NCBI GenBank assembly: GCA_026388545.1
Contig: JAPLJS010000109.1
Span: forward strand, 1 to 35,497
From: Deltaproteobacteria bacterium
GTDB lineage: Bacteria > Desulfobacterota > Syntrophia > Syntrophales > UBA2185
Reading direction: 5' to 3'
DNA: 35,497 nucleotides
Part shown: in pieces, positions 15,910-23,940 of the stretch
How positions within the stretch are numbered: the first letter of the stretch is position 1
Layout of the letters: each line of letters starts with the position of its first letter
The notes under the pieces: generated by a model
Databases searched by the model: none
The model's input: the letters and a program-made list of their open reading frames with translations, nothing else
Told to the model about the DNA's origin: nothing
Position numbers and translations under genes: made by a program

Positions 15910-15980
15910 GCGAACCAAGCTCTGATGGATATCTATGCAGTTAAGGCGCCTTTTGGCCCAAGATGAGTTGTTCCGTATTT

Positions 15981-16009
15981 TCTTTACTTCCGGCGAAGTC
16001 ACATGTCAA
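15981..16009 (-). promoter_or_regulatory. Candidate promoter of the dnd operon
   Basis: On the minus strand a perfect -35 TTGACA (16009-16004) is followed after 17 bases by a weak -10 TAAAGA (15986-15981). Transcription would start near 15974, upstream of the dndC ATG at 15909 and downstream of the alternative ATG at 16002. Confidence 0.35.
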
Positions 16010-16030
16010 GAAGAATGGATAGTTATCTGT

Positions 16031-16519
16031 ATGGAAAATAAATTGACTGACTCACCCATCTTTCGGTTTACGTTCAAATTTCATTCAGCAAGTTCCGTCT
16101 CTTCATGGTCAACTGGAATCGTTAGCGGTTTTGAAACTTATCGGATTTTTGAGTCGAGTATGCCGGTTTCTCCCGATATACAGGGTGATGTTTGTTTTCT
16201 CCGTTCACCACCTGGTTTCTCGGCGGTACCACATTATCTCAACCATGTGTCTTTTGGCCACCAGCCCCTCACAGAACTGGTACTTCATATCACACTTATC
16301 GAGGGAATAACATACTTGATTACCGATTGCAGTCATGCATCTTTATCGAGATTGGCTTGTTGTGTAGTACAGAAAGAAGTGCGCAATTATGAAATATTAA
16401 GAAAAGTTCTTCCTGGTTGTTACATCTTTCTACCCGTTATCAATGAACTGATCCCGTTATCGGAACTGGCGACATGTATTTGCTATTTTCAATCGCGTTC
16501 TATACGCGGACTTTTATGA
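16031..16519 (+). CDS. Hypothetical ORF divergent from dndC, doubtful
   Basis: A frame open from upstream of 15935 gives 162 residues from ATG 16031. The sequence (starting MENKLTDSPIFRFTFKFHSA) is Ser-, Cys- and aromatic-rich and resembles no family I know. No Shine-Dalgarno precedes either ATG. The opposite strand of this stretch is full of stops, so if anything is encoded between dndC and the HEPN/MNT pair it is this. It could equally be chance open frame in a decayed region. Confidence 0.25.
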   Translation: MENKLTDSPIFRFTFKFHSASSVSSWSTGIVSGFETYRIFESSMPVSPDIQGDVCFLRSPPGFSAVPHYLNHVSFGHQPLTELVLHITLIEGITYLITDCSHASLSRLACCVVQKEVRNYEILRKVLPGCYIFLPVINELIPLSELATCICYFQSRSIRGLL

Positions 16520-16758
16520 TTACAAGAAGTTATTAATACACCATTCGTTATGACGTTACTGGAAATTTTAAGAGAATATGCATTTACTTAAAATTATTCT
16601 TGCTGTAATTCTCTTCTTCTAAACAAAAACCTGTACTTTCATACATTCGATATCTTTCCTTTTTTAAAGATCATCGAACCAATGCTCAAACTGTGAAGGA
16701 ATTTAAGAGGCGGTAAAGGCTCTGATGGGCACGCGGTGAGTGTGAAAGGAGGAGTTTT
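16520..16758. other. AT-rich intergenic leader, no gene
   Basis: AT-rich DNA without a recognisable gene. The last 70 bases are more GC-rich and end in AAAGGAGGAG (16745-16754), a near-perfect Shine-Dalgarno for the short ORF at 16759, so this is probably the 5' untranslated region of a gene now broken. Confidence 0.35.
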
Positions 16759-16884
16759 ATGAAGAGGAGACATAATTCCTGCTTCATGGGCGCTATCTTT
16801 ATGCTGATTTCAGTATTGCTTCAAGGAAAGTTTCTTTCATGCCGGATTTCAGTTCTTCCTGGGTATAGCCCAGAGCTTCAATAG
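16759..16884 (+). pseudogene. 5' remnant of a secreted-protein gene, cut off by the HEPN/MNT pair
   Basis: A 41-codon frame begins four bases after a near-perfect Shine-Dalgarno. Its first residues (MKRRHNSCFMGAIFMLISVL) are a classical signal peptide or membrane anchor: basic start, then a hydrophobic core. From about residue 14 on, the DNA is the 3' end of the antisense MNT gene (stop at 16799), so the mature protein is replaced by antisense MNT sequence and the frame ends at TAG 16882-16884. The simplest reading is that insertion of the HEPN/MNT pair disrupted an exported-protein gene at about 16,790. Confidence 0.4.
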
Positions 16885-17113
16885 GTTCAAAAACCCTGCC
16901 TGCCGCGATACCCAGAAGTTCGAGGCGTTCTCTCAGGTTCATATTTCTGAAATCATCGGCTATTACGATGACGTCGATATCGCTGTCTTCTCTGGGGTTG
17001 CCGCCGGCATAAGAACCGAACAGAATAATTTTTTGAGGTCTAACCCCCAGCTTTTCGATTTCCTGATGATACTTTTTGATTATTTCTTGAATTTCTCGTT
17101 CTGTTTTAACCAT
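16799..17113 (-). CDS. mntA: MNT-type minimal nucleotidyltransferase (antitoxin of HEPN/MNT pair)
   Basis: A 104-residue minimal nucleotidyltransferase with an intact active-site motif: Gly33-Ser34 in IILFGSYAGGN and D45-x-D47 in REDSDIDVIVIADD. In characterised HEPN/MNT modules the MNT protein polyadenylates or AMPylates the HEPN toxin and so silences it. The ATG overlaps the end of the HEPN gene by 34 bases and has its ribosome binding site AAAGGATG inside it, so the two are co-translated, toxin first. The 3' end abuts the broken secreted-protein gene at 16759-16884. Confidence 0.85.
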   Translation of the reverse strand: MVKTEREIQEIIKKYHQEIEKLGVRPQKIILFGSYAGGNPREDSDIDVIVIADDFRNMNLRERLELLGIAAGRVFEPIEALGYTQEELKSGMKETFLEAILKSA

Positions 17114-17472
17114 GCAATTACATCCTTTGTCTGTTCGAGATAAGAGGCCACGATATCAGCAGGATATACTTCAACAAGCTTTGTGAAATCTTCCGGGTAT
17201 CGGGTAATAATGCTGGCGTTGTTTATCTTGGACACGAATTCGAGGTGTTTTTGGGAAAAATTGATTTCTGCAAGCTTAGTTAAATAGAGGAGGTTATGGG
17301 TTTTTGGCGATGGTGAATTCGTTGTTTCCACCGCAATAGCTTTTAACATCTTTTCGAGCGCCAGATGGCACATGAAAACCACATAAATATATCTGCCGGA
17401 TTTCAGCATATGCTCTGCGGTGGCGAGGTCGTATTCGGCAGAAATCATGAAATTTCCCGCATCTTTTCTCAT
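17080..17472 (-). CDS. HEPN-domain protein (toxin partner of MNT)
   Basis: A 130-residue all-helical HEPN protein: FMISAEYDLATAEHMLKSGR, then YVVFMCHLALEKMLKAI, then KTHNLLYLTKLAEI, ending with ITRYPEDFTKL. This is the pattern of HEPN proteins paired with minimal nucleotidyltransferases. I do not see the R-x4-6-H ribonuclease motif of the RNase-active HEPN subgroup, so toxicity by RNA cleavage is uncertain. TATAAT lies at 17489-17484, only 11 bases before the ATG, and there is no Shine-Dalgarno, suggesting a very short leader. Upstream of and overlapping the MNT gene. Confidence 0.8.
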   Translation of the reverse strand: MRKDAGNFMISAEYDLATAEHMLKSGRYIYVVFMCHLALEKMLKAIAVETTNSPSPKTHNLLYLTKLAEINFSQKHLEFVSKINNASIITRYPEDFTKLVEVYPADIVASYLEQTKDVIAWLKQNEKFKK

Positions 17473-17829
17473 AGTGAAATCATATTATAAAGCATTTAGT
17501 ATGTAAAGATAAAAACCGGGATCGATTTACCTCAAATTATTACTCTGGCAAGTAAACATGTCAAAGTATGTCGTGCCGCTGGCCTTTTCCAGGGCGCGTC
17601 TCCAAAACGCCTTTGGGGTGGGCATCCCTTTTCTGAAGAGACTCCGAAGCAAGCTTCGAGGAATACGAGCGCTGCGGATTCAACGCCCGGGACTCCCTTA
17701 CGGACATTCTCGCAGATTCTCTTTGAAAATTCCGGTCATTTCGGGTAGGTATTACCCAGGTTCGTAAAAAATCTAACATGAACGCTATAATGTTTTTTTG
17801 GACTTTGCCATTTTCATAAGGAGGAAACT
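17473..17829. other. Intergenic region with hairpins and a -10-like box
   Basis: No gene recognised; short open frames on both strands between 17558 and 17779 have unnatural composition. Visible items are a hairpin GAAGC/GCTTC around 17648-17659, GGGTA-ggtat-TACCC at 17743-17757, and TATAAT at 17786-17791, the likely -10 of the acyl-CoA dehydrogenase gene though without a convincing -35. AAGGAGGAA directly precedes its GTG. Confidence 0.35.
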
Positions 17830-19629
17830 GTGGCGGAAAAATTCGTCAGCGAAAGGAATCTCAGATTCTTGCTCTATGAGGTCTTTGATGCATCATCCCT
17901 TGTCAAATACCCTCGCTATGCCGACCATAGCCGGGAGGTCTTCGATATGCTTCTTGAGACGGCCCTGAAATTGGGGAAGGATCTCTTCAAACCTGTTTTC
18001 CGGGAAATGGACAAGAACCAGCCGGAATTTGTCGACGGCCGGGTTAAGGTTCATCCGAAGGTAAAAGAGATCATGAGGATTTGCGGTGAAGGCGGCTGGA
18101 TATCCGCCACGGCTCCCGCAGATCGGGGTGGGCAGCAACTCCCCTCCCTGGTAGGTTTTATCCCCATGTTCATCTACTCTGCGGCGAATTACGCAGCCAG
18201 CGTCTATCCCTACCTCACCGCCGGCGCCGCCCACCTCATTTATTCCTTTGGCACGGAAGACCTGATCAATACCTATATCCCCAGGATGTACGCAGGCCAG
18301 TGGCAGGGGACGATGGCCCTCACGGAGCCGCAGGCGGGAAGTTCCTTATCCGACATCACAACTATTGCTGAACCCGGCGACCATGGGTATTATCAAATAC
18401 GGGGGCAGAAGATCTTTATCTCCACAGGAGACCATGATGGTGCGGAAAACATCGTGCATCTTCTCCTGGCACGGATTGCGGGCGAGCCTGCCGGTGTGAA
18501 AGGCATCTCCCTCTTTGTCGTCCCTAAAATGCGGCATGATGGAAAGGGCGGACTCGTCTTTAACGATGTCACGGTAACGGGCATCTACCATAAAATGGGT
18601 TACCGCGGGGCACCCATCACCCACTTGAGTTTCGGCGATAACAATGATTGCAGGGGGTATCTCGTCGGACAGCCTAACCGGGGACTCTCCCACATGTTTC
18701 AGTTGATGAACGAAGCCCGGATTGCCGTGGGAATTGCGGCTGCAGGCATTGCCTCCGCCGCATATTATGCAGCACTGGAGTATGCGCGTGAAAGGCCCCA
18801 GGGCCGGCCGCTGACAGCCAGGGATCCTTTGTCTCCTCAGGTTCCTATTATCGAGCATCCTGACGTGAAGCGGATGCTTCTCTTCCAGCGCGCTGTCGTT
18901 GAGGGTTCTCTTTCGCTCCTCATGCAGTGCGGCAAATATGTTGATCTGGAGAAGGTTCTCGAAGGGGATGAAAAAGAGAAATACACTCTTCTCCTGGAGA
19001 TCCTCACGCCGGTAGCCAAAACCTATCCTGCGGAGATGGGGATTCTTGCCGTAAGCCAGGCACTGCAGTGTCTCGGAGGTTACGGCTACTGCGATGAATT
19101 TCCCCTGGAACAACTCTATCGCGACGCGCGAATCCATCCCATCCATGAAGGAACCACAGGAATGCAGGGGCTCGACCTCCTGGGCCGCAAGGTTACGATG
19201 AAGAATGGAAAGGCAGCCATGCTCCTCTTTGAGGAGATGGAAGGAACTATCGCCTTTGCCAAAGATGATCCGGAGCTGATGCCTTACGCCCGGGAACTTG
19301 AAGACGCCGCGGGTAAACTCCGGAAGGTAACAGCGCATCTGATCGACTTTGCCATGCAAGGCAAGGTGGATCTCTTCCTGGCAGACGCCACGCTTTATTT
19401 GGAATTCTTCGGTATCATAACCATAGGCTGGCAGTGGCTCCTCCAAGCCATAGCCGTGCAGAAGGCCCTGCGGGAAAATCCTGCCGGAGCGGATATGAAT
19501 TTCTATCAGGGAAAGCTTTATACCTTCCGGTATTTTTTCCAATACGAACTTCCCAAAATCGAGGGCTTGGCCAAAAGCTTGCTGGCTGGCAACCGGCTGA
19601 CCGTGGAGATAAAAAAAGATTTCTTTTAA
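17830..19629 (+). CDS. Acyl-CoA dehydrogenase, long form with extra C-terminal domain
   Basis: A 599-residue FAD-dependent acyl-CoA dehydrogenase; it introduces an alpha-beta double bond in an acyl-CoA and passes electrons to ETF. Family signatures: ALTEPQAGSSLSDI (FAD/substrate loop), GIKG-like VKGISLFVVPK, LGGYGYCDEFPLEQLYRDAR, and the catalytic base Glu440 in HPIHEGTTGMQGLDLLGRKV. The C-terminal 130 residues are an additional helical domain seen in DmdC-like and long-chain enzymes, which explains the length over the usual 380. GTG at 17830 is preceded by AAGGAGGAA. It is a single transcription unit. The acyl substrate cannot be told; the nearby CoA-ester operon at 26.8-33.5 kb suggests fatty or branched-chain acid oxidation. 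Confidence 0.92.
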   Translation: MAEKFVSERNLRFLLYEVFDASSLVKYPRYADHSREVFDMLLETALKLGKDLFKPVFREMDKNQPEFVDGRVKVHPKVKEIMRICGEGGWISATAPADRGGQQLPSLVGFIPMFIYSAANYAASVYPYLTAGAAHLIYSFGTEDLINTYIPRMYAGQWQGTMALTEPQAGSSLSDITTIAEPGDHGYYQIRGQKIFISTGDHDGAENIVHLLLARIAGEPAGVKGISLFVVPKMRHDGKGGLVFNDVTVTGIYHKMGYRGAPITHLSFGDNNDCRGYLVGQPNRGLSHMFQLMNEARIAVGIAAAGIASAAYYAALEYARERPQGRPLTARDPLSPQVPIIEHPDVKRMLLFQRAVVEGSLSLLMQCGKYVDLEKVLEGDEKEKYTLLLEILTPVAKTYPAEMGILAVSQALQCLGGYGYCDEFPLEQLYRDARIHPIHEGTTGMQGLDLLGRKVTMKNGKAAMLLFEEMEGTIAFAKDDPELMPYARELEDAAGKLRKVTAHLIDFAMQGKVDLFLADATLYLEFFGIITIGWQWLLQAIAVQKALRENPAGADMNFYQGKLYTFRYFFQYELPKIEGLAKSLLAGNRLTVEIKKDFF

Positions 19630-20115
19630 AAAATATACCCTTCTTTCTACTCGTTATTCCTCACCTGATATTAGATATTTCCTAATAATATTTATTAATC
19701 TTTTAATATTGTTTTTGTTGTTTTCTTCCCCTATAAAATAAGAAAAAGTAGGAATTCCTAAAAGTGACTTGCTGGTGGGGAGAAGTACATAAATCAAAAC
19801 ACAGGTTTTAATTATGAAGTCTTGTCCTTTAGGAAGAAGTGGCTCTATAGCCGGTTTGTTGTATAGAAAGTTGATGATAGTTTCGTGTTTCTTAAAGGCC
19901 GCGGAAGGACATCCATGGCCTTTTTTGATTTTCTCTTAACGAACATCGGATTAAGGAAGGATGAGGTAAAGGTATAAGCAAACTGGGAGACACCACCACG
20001 TTGGCCAATCTTTCTGTCTTCAATTATATCGTGATGAACAGAGTGATATAAAAAGATGCCGCAAGGTGTGGCGTATGAAGGCAGGGGATTGAGAAAATAT
20101 TTTAAGGTGACGCAC
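19630..20115. other. AT-rich intergenic region, no gene
   Basis: Holds the 48-base repeat at 19664-19711 and otherwise AT-rich DNA without recognisable coding potential. A palindrome-like TTATATCGTGATGAACAGAG-type stretch near 20022-20041 and AAGGTG at 20104-20109 precede the HTH gene at 20116. Confidence 0.35.
19664..19711 (+). repeat. 48-base AT-rich repeat, copy 1
   Basis: Starts CCTGATATTAG and ends CTTTTAATATTG. It matches 33832-33879 at 42 of 48 positions without gaps and in the same orientation. It lies 35 bases after the acyl-CoA dehydrogenase stop. There is no hairpin with a T-run, so it is not an obvious terminator. Confidence 0.5.
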
Positions 20116-20460
20116 ATGAATTTACTTGAATATCGAAAATCAAATTTTATTTCTGTTAAACAAGCTTCGGAAGAACTTGGCATTTCCCGCCAGCATATTT
20201 ACGACATCGAGAAAGGGAAATCCTTTCCGAGCAGAAAATTATCTATAAAAATTTGTAAATGGTCTGACAGTTTGGTAAACCAGGTAGAACTTTTATTTCC
20301 TGATCTGACCAAATCGGTAAGTGATTCTCTCGTTAAAGTCGAAAAGTGGAAAGGAAATGAAAGCCGAAGCAAAAAGCGTAAAACGCAAGGTACGCAAACC
20401 ATAGGGAATGATACATATATAGAAATGCTCTGCAGCGATAAGGAACGCAGCTCAACCTAG
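20116..20460 (+). CDS. Small HTH (XRE/Cro-like) DNA-binding protein
   Basis: A 114-residue protein with an N-terminal helix-turn-helix: SVKQASEELGISRQHIYDIE followed by KGKSFPSRKLSIKICKW, the usual XRE pattern in which the second helix (ISRQHIYDIEKG) contacts DNA. The C-terminal 50 residues are Lys- and Ser-rich, without a recognisable effector domain. ATG 20116 is chosen over 20056 because AAGGTG precedes it and homology starts there. No partner toxin adjoins; the next gene is about 600 bases downstream. Probably a local transcription regulator. Confidence 0.65.
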   Translation: MNLLEYRKSNFISVKQASEELGISRQHIYDIEKGKSFPSRKLSIKICKWSDSLVNQVELLFPDLTKSVSDSLVKVEKWKGNESRSKKRKTQGTQTIGNDTYIEMLCSDKERSST

Positions 20461-21057
20461 GATTTCGGTTTTTTTGCAAATTCGTCAGCAATGATCTGCC
20501 TCCATTACTTATACTTCATTAAGACTTAGAGTTATGTCATTTTGCAACAGCCTCCTAATACTACTTCCCAGCTTTTCCCCACCATACTAGGTTTTTCCTC
20601 GTATTTACCTCTATATAATCTGGTATTGCATTCCTATTAAACGTAATCTATCAAGATGCAGGCATTTGTTTAATTTCGTACATTGCCAAAGCTCTCATAT
20701 TTACTCTAACAATTTAGAAAATAACAACATTTCGTATCAAAAGCATGTGAAGATTACGGCCAGATGCGGCAACGCACTATCGCCGCTTTACCCTGATGAT
20801 AGTATCAATTGTGTCGAAATAGAGACAAGCAACCCTTTGTCGACAAACACGAACATAATCAAATATCAACTTTACACAATTCATAAAGAGAAAAGGAACA
20901 CTCATAGATATATGGATTTGATGTCTGTATCCATACTTTGCCATTTAATGAAGCTAATGGTCGGGATATGCAGACACAGTGTTGAAATACAGTGGCAGTG
21001 CCGGGAATTCAGGCATCTAAGGAAGAAAACAAGCCTCACATAAAGGAGGGAAATCAA
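20461..21057. other. Long AT-rich intergenic region, no gene recognised
   Basis: About 600 bases without a convincing gene. The only long plus-strand frame would start with TTG at 20666 and has unnatural composition. TATAAT occurs near 20615. The last bases contain AAAGGAGGG, the ribosome binding site of the membrane protein gene at 21058. Confidence 0.4.
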
Positions 21058-21996
21058 ATGTTTGGACTGGAGATGCTCGATGTACTTATCGGTCTAGTAA
21101 CAGTATATCTGGCATTCGGCATGGCATGTACCGCTATTGTTGAAGCAATCTCTGCCTGGCTTAATGTACGCAGTAAAAATCTCGAGGCGGCACTGAACGA
21201 GGTCTTTGCTGGAATATACAAGCCGGATGAGACTTTCGTTAAGGCATTTTACAAACATCCGCTTATACAGGCGCTAAGCAAAGGTACAGACTGCCGGCCT
21301 TCTTACATCCCGCCAGAAATTGTCGGACAGGTTGTGGAATCGTTGGTCACTGCCAATGTCGCCGTGAAATCGTTCACAGAGGCAGTAAATTCGCTACCTG
21401 GTACGCCGGAAACAAACCGCATCAAGGGTGTACTAACCACGTTTGTGACGCAGACCAAGGAAGACACGACCGCGTTCCGCAAAGCAGTCGAGACGCATTT
21501 CGACGCTGCGATGGATCGTTCATCCGGCTGGTTCAAACGCTACACGCAGAACGTGGCGATTATTGTATCGGTAGTTCTTGTAATCGGAGCTAACGTGGAC
21601 ACTGTCAATCTCACAGTCTCACTCGCCTCAAGTCCCACAGTGCGGCTGAAGATGGTCGAAATTGCTGAACAGCGACTGAAAGAAGCAAAAAACACCGAGG
21701 ATGAGGCAAAGGCGGCCAAGCAGGAAAGCGAATATGAGAAGGCGAAAAATCAGTCCGAGGCGGCACAGAAGGTTCTTGATCGGGCAGTATCCGATATGGA
21801 GACCGCCGGACTTCAATTCGGGTGGAAAGACTACCCGAAGACCTTCAGCGAAATCCTCTTGAAGGTAGTTGGGTTGCTCGTTAGCATCCTTGCAGTCTCG
21901 CTGGGTGCGCCGTTCTGGTTCGATGTACTTCAGAAGTTCATGCAGGTTCGTGCAGCGGGTGCATCGCCCGGCGAACCGAAGAAAAAGAAAAATTAG
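21058..21996 (+). CDS. Unrecognised membrane protein with coiled coil
   Basis: A 312-residue protein from ATG 21058 (strong AAAGGAGGG). An N-terminal membrane helix is at about 5-28 (MLDVLIGLVTVYLAFGMACT), a second near 163-185 (NVAIIVSVVLVIGANVDTVN), and a third near 272-295 (ILLKVVGLLVSILAVSLGAP). Residues about 200-250 form a Lys/Glu/Ala-rich coiled coil. The segment SLGAPFWFDVLQKFMQVRAA near the C-terminus is a motif I recall from widespread uncharacterised membrane proteins, and the tail is basic (PKKKKN). No enzymatic motif is seen. The stop at 21994 is followed in the same frame by a 26-codon hydrophobic ORF (22036). Function unknown; it opens a set of envelope-type genes up to 26,250. 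Confidence 0.75.
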   Translation: MFGLEMLDVLIGLVTVYLAFGMACTAIVEAISAWLNVRSKNLEAALNEVFAGIYKPDETFVKAFYKHPLIQALSKGTDCRPSYIPPEIVGQVVESLVTANVAVKSFTEAVNSLPGTPETNRIKGVLTTFVTQTKEDTTAFRKAVETHFDAAMDRSSGWFKRYTQNVAIIVSVVLVIGANVDTVNLTVSLASSPTVRLKMVEIAEQRLKEAKNTEDEAKAAKQESEYEKAKNQSEAAQKVLDRAVSDMETAGLQFGWKDYPKTFSEILLKVVGLLVSILAVSLGAPFWFDVLQKFMQVRAAGASPGEPKKKKN

Positions 21997-22035
21997 AAGA
22001 TTGTGCTTGTATTGTCAGAAGGAATCACACTCGCC

Positions 22036-22116
22036 ATGGCCGAGCAAGTGATAAACGCGGTGATAAACGCAATTCGTGCAGCAGTTAACACAATCATAGG
22101 CTGGGTAATCCTTTAA
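22036..22116 (+). CDS. Tiny hydrophobic peptide ORF or in-frame tail of the preceding gene
   Basis: 26 codons starting MAEQVINAVINAIRAA and ending NTIIGWVIL: an almost uninterrupted hydrophobic/amphipathic helix, like type I toxin or holin-like peptides. It lies in the same frame as the membrane protein at 21058; the codons between that TAG (21994-21996) and this ATG are all sense, so read-through would append it. AGAAGGA lies 12 bases upstream as a weak ribosome binding site. Its 3' half recurs at 25360-25407 in degenerate form, still reading VVNTAIGWAIL before a stop. Confidence 0.35.
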   Translation: MAEQVINAVINAIRAAVNTIIGWVIL

Positions 22117-22128
22117 GATGATTTACAG
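22081..22128 (+). repeat. 48-base direct repeat, copy 1
   Basis: From GCAGTTAACAC to GATTTACAG, matching 25360-25407 at 40 of 48 positions, same orientation, with mostly transitions as differences. It covers the 3' end of the tiny hydrophobic ORF. The two copies bracket the genes at 22217, 23245 and 23941. Confidence 0.55.
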
Positions 22129-22216
22129 GGTGAGTTTCTACCTACATCTTCTAAATTATGTTGCCGAAATAACCAAAATAAATGATCTGCCCTGAGAGGG
22201 AGAGAAAGGTGGTTGA

Positions 22217-23248
22217 ATGGAAAACGAACCTTCACAGCAGCAAGATACCTCAAAAAAAGAGCCTCAAATTACCCCAAGCCCTGACGGGAAAGGATACGTA
22301 AGTTTGACAGACTTTTTTTCAATTGTTGTAAAAATTATCAGTGTGCTCGTGGGATTTGCCTCTCTATTTATCTTGTTCGGCTACACGATTATTCTCAGTT
22401 TTATAGATAAGGTTAAACTCTACGGCATAACAACATTTCCCCAGGAGTTTTATAAAGAGGCGGCAATTAAGTTCTTCGTCAATATGCTGGAAATTTACGG
22501 CGAACATCTATGGTTCTTTACAGGGATGATAATCTTATTTATTCTGTCCGTAGCTGTGACATGTTTTTATACCGATAAAATTAATCAAAAATTCAAAAAT
22601 GTCAGTAGTTTTTTTGGCGCTCTTTTCATTATGGCTGTTATCATGTTAACATTAAATTTAGACAAATTCCCCGATAAGCTAATAGGAATGGAAGATCCTG
22701 ATCATATGTTTCTCTTCATGTTTTCCCTGCCCGCTTGTTTCGGTATCTTGTTTTATCTCGCACTAAATTTTCGCAGTTTTATGGTGCGTTCTTACGGTTA
22801 TTACTATCTCATGGTGCTGATGTTTGTCGGATTGTTTTTGTCAATACCCATTGCATACGGTAAATCTATCTTTGATGTCGAAGTATTTTCTATTAAAGGA
22901 ATTGATTATGCCGAATCCACAAAGATCGAGTCATTGATAAATCTGAAAAAGCAGATCGATTCGGAACAGCCGACGACATTATTTTTTCTCATGGGTCATA
23001 CGACGGATAAGGAGATATTCTTTGACTGTGAAGGTGCTAAACCACCGGCTAAAATGATTATCATGGAAAGAAGTCTCATAAAATTTATTAAAGTTTTAAA
23101 AACTGACACCAGAAGTCTAAGAGAGATACTTGGTGAATCCCGTGATCTAAAACTTACTCCCATTACTAGTGATGTTACGGTTGAGGATAAATTGCCGGAT
23201 TTTATCAACACGAAAATTAATAAGGCATTACAGAGAGGTGTTAAATGA
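22217..23248 (+). CDS. Unrecognised polytopic membrane protein
   Basis: A 343-residue protein with about five membrane helices: near 35-60 (ISVLVGFASLFILFGYTIIL), 93-115 (FFTGMIILFILSVAVTCFY), 130-148 (FFGALFIMAVIMLTLNL), 165-185 (FLFMFSLPACFGILFYLAL) and 190-212 (YYYLMVLMFVGLFLSIPIAY). The C-terminal 120 residues are soluble and charged. The N-terminus is polar with PSQQQDTSKKEP. No motif of known transporters or enzymes is visible. Its stop overlaps the ATG of the next gene by four bases (23245-23248), so the two are co-translated. The ribosome binding site region is GAGAGGGAGAGAAAGG upstream. Function unknown. Confidence 0.75.
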   Translation: MENEPSQQQDTSKKEPQITPSPDGKGYVSLTDFFSIVVKIISVLVGFASLFILFGYTIILSFIDKVKLYGITTFPQEFYKEAAIKFFVNMLEIYGEHLWFFTGMIILFILSVAVTCFYTDKINQKFKNVSSFFGALFIMAVIMLTLNLDKFPDKLIGMEDPDHMFLFMFSLPACFGILFYLALNFRSFMVRSYGYYYLMVLMFVGLFLSIPIAYGKSIFDVEVFSIKGIDYAESTKIESLINLKKQIDSEQPTTLFFLMGHTTDKEIFFDCEGAKPPAKMIIMERSLIKFIKVLKTDTRSLREILGESRDLKLTPITSDVTVEDKLPDFINTKINKALQRGVK

Positions 23249-23751
23249 AATTAAGAAAGCTGATCGGATTACTATCGATTATATTCTTCGTCATAAATCC
23301 TGTCTTGGCGTTGTGTGTTGAAAGTGAAAACACGTCCATTGCCACGCTGCGACCGGGCAAGGGTATTGGAAATATAAATATCGGCGACAAGCTGGAAGAT
23401 GTCGTGAAAAAGATGGGTAAGAAACCTTCGGAAGGGAAGACCGTTACTGCGGGAAATGAGGTGCAGTATTGGTTGATTTACAAACCGCAGGGGCTCGCTT
23501 TTGTCTTTGACAGGAATTCAGCATTGGTCAGTATCATCGTTACCAATCCTGTGATGCGCATTCCAACCAGCAACATAAGGATAAACAGTTCTTCGAAAGA
23601 ACTCAATAGTGCTTATGGAGATGGGCGTTCTGCTGTGATCAATGACAATTATGAACAGAGGATCTACGACAAAAAAGGAATGAACTTCATGATAAACAAA
23701 GGTTCTGGGAAGGTCGAAACCATAACGATCATGCCGAAGACTGACAAGTGA
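23245..23751 (+). CDS. Exported small protein, BamE/SmpA-like fold suspected
   Basis: A 168-residue protein with a signal peptide (MKLRKLIGLLSIIFFVINPV, then LALC; position -1 before Cys is Leu, so a lipobox is doubtful). The mature part shows the pattern GIGNINIGDKLEDVVKKMGK, then YWLIYKPQGLAFVFDR, then ELNSAYGDGR. This pattern, a G-x-x-x-G-D helix followed by a lone beta sheet, is seen in BamE/OmlA-like and related periplasmic domains. It is translationally coupled to the membrane protein upstream, suggesting a periplasmic partner. It appears to consist of a tandem of the same small fold. Function unknown. Confidence 0.65.
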   Translation: MKLRKLIGLLSIIFFVINPVLALCVESENTSIATLRPGKGIGNINIGDKLEDVVKKMGKKPSEGKTVTAGNEVQYWLIYKPQGLAFVFDRNSALVSIIVTNPVMRIPTSNIRINSSSKELNSAYGDGRSAVINDNYEQRIYDKKGMNFMINKGSGKVETITIMPKTDK

Positions 23752-23940
23752 AATCATTGAAAGCAGGCATAAGAATTATGATCAACAATGCGTATAATTC
23801 CAGAGAGGTAATTCTCTAATTTTCACTCCAGCGTATCGCGGTTTGCCGGCCAATACGTGAGCTTTGAAAGTGTCCAGGGGTTAGCTATTAATAAGGGACG
23901 CATATTTCGATGAACAACCATATTTCATAAGGAGGTAACT

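Noticed and set aside
15910-16002. Longer dndC starting at 16002
   Set aside because: Family homology begins at Met 15909 and a TTGACA overlaps the upstream ATG; left as an alternative in the dndC entry.
17558-17779. Short frames on both strands before the acyl-CoA dehydrogenase
   Set aside because: They mirror each other over the same DNA and lack ribosome binding sites and domain features.
18346-19542. 398-residue minus-strand frame
   Set aside because: It lies entirely antisense to the well-supported acyl-CoA dehydrogenase and shows no family motif.
20666-21043. 125-residue frame with TTG start
   Set aside because: No ribosome binding site, unnatural composition, no recognisable motif.
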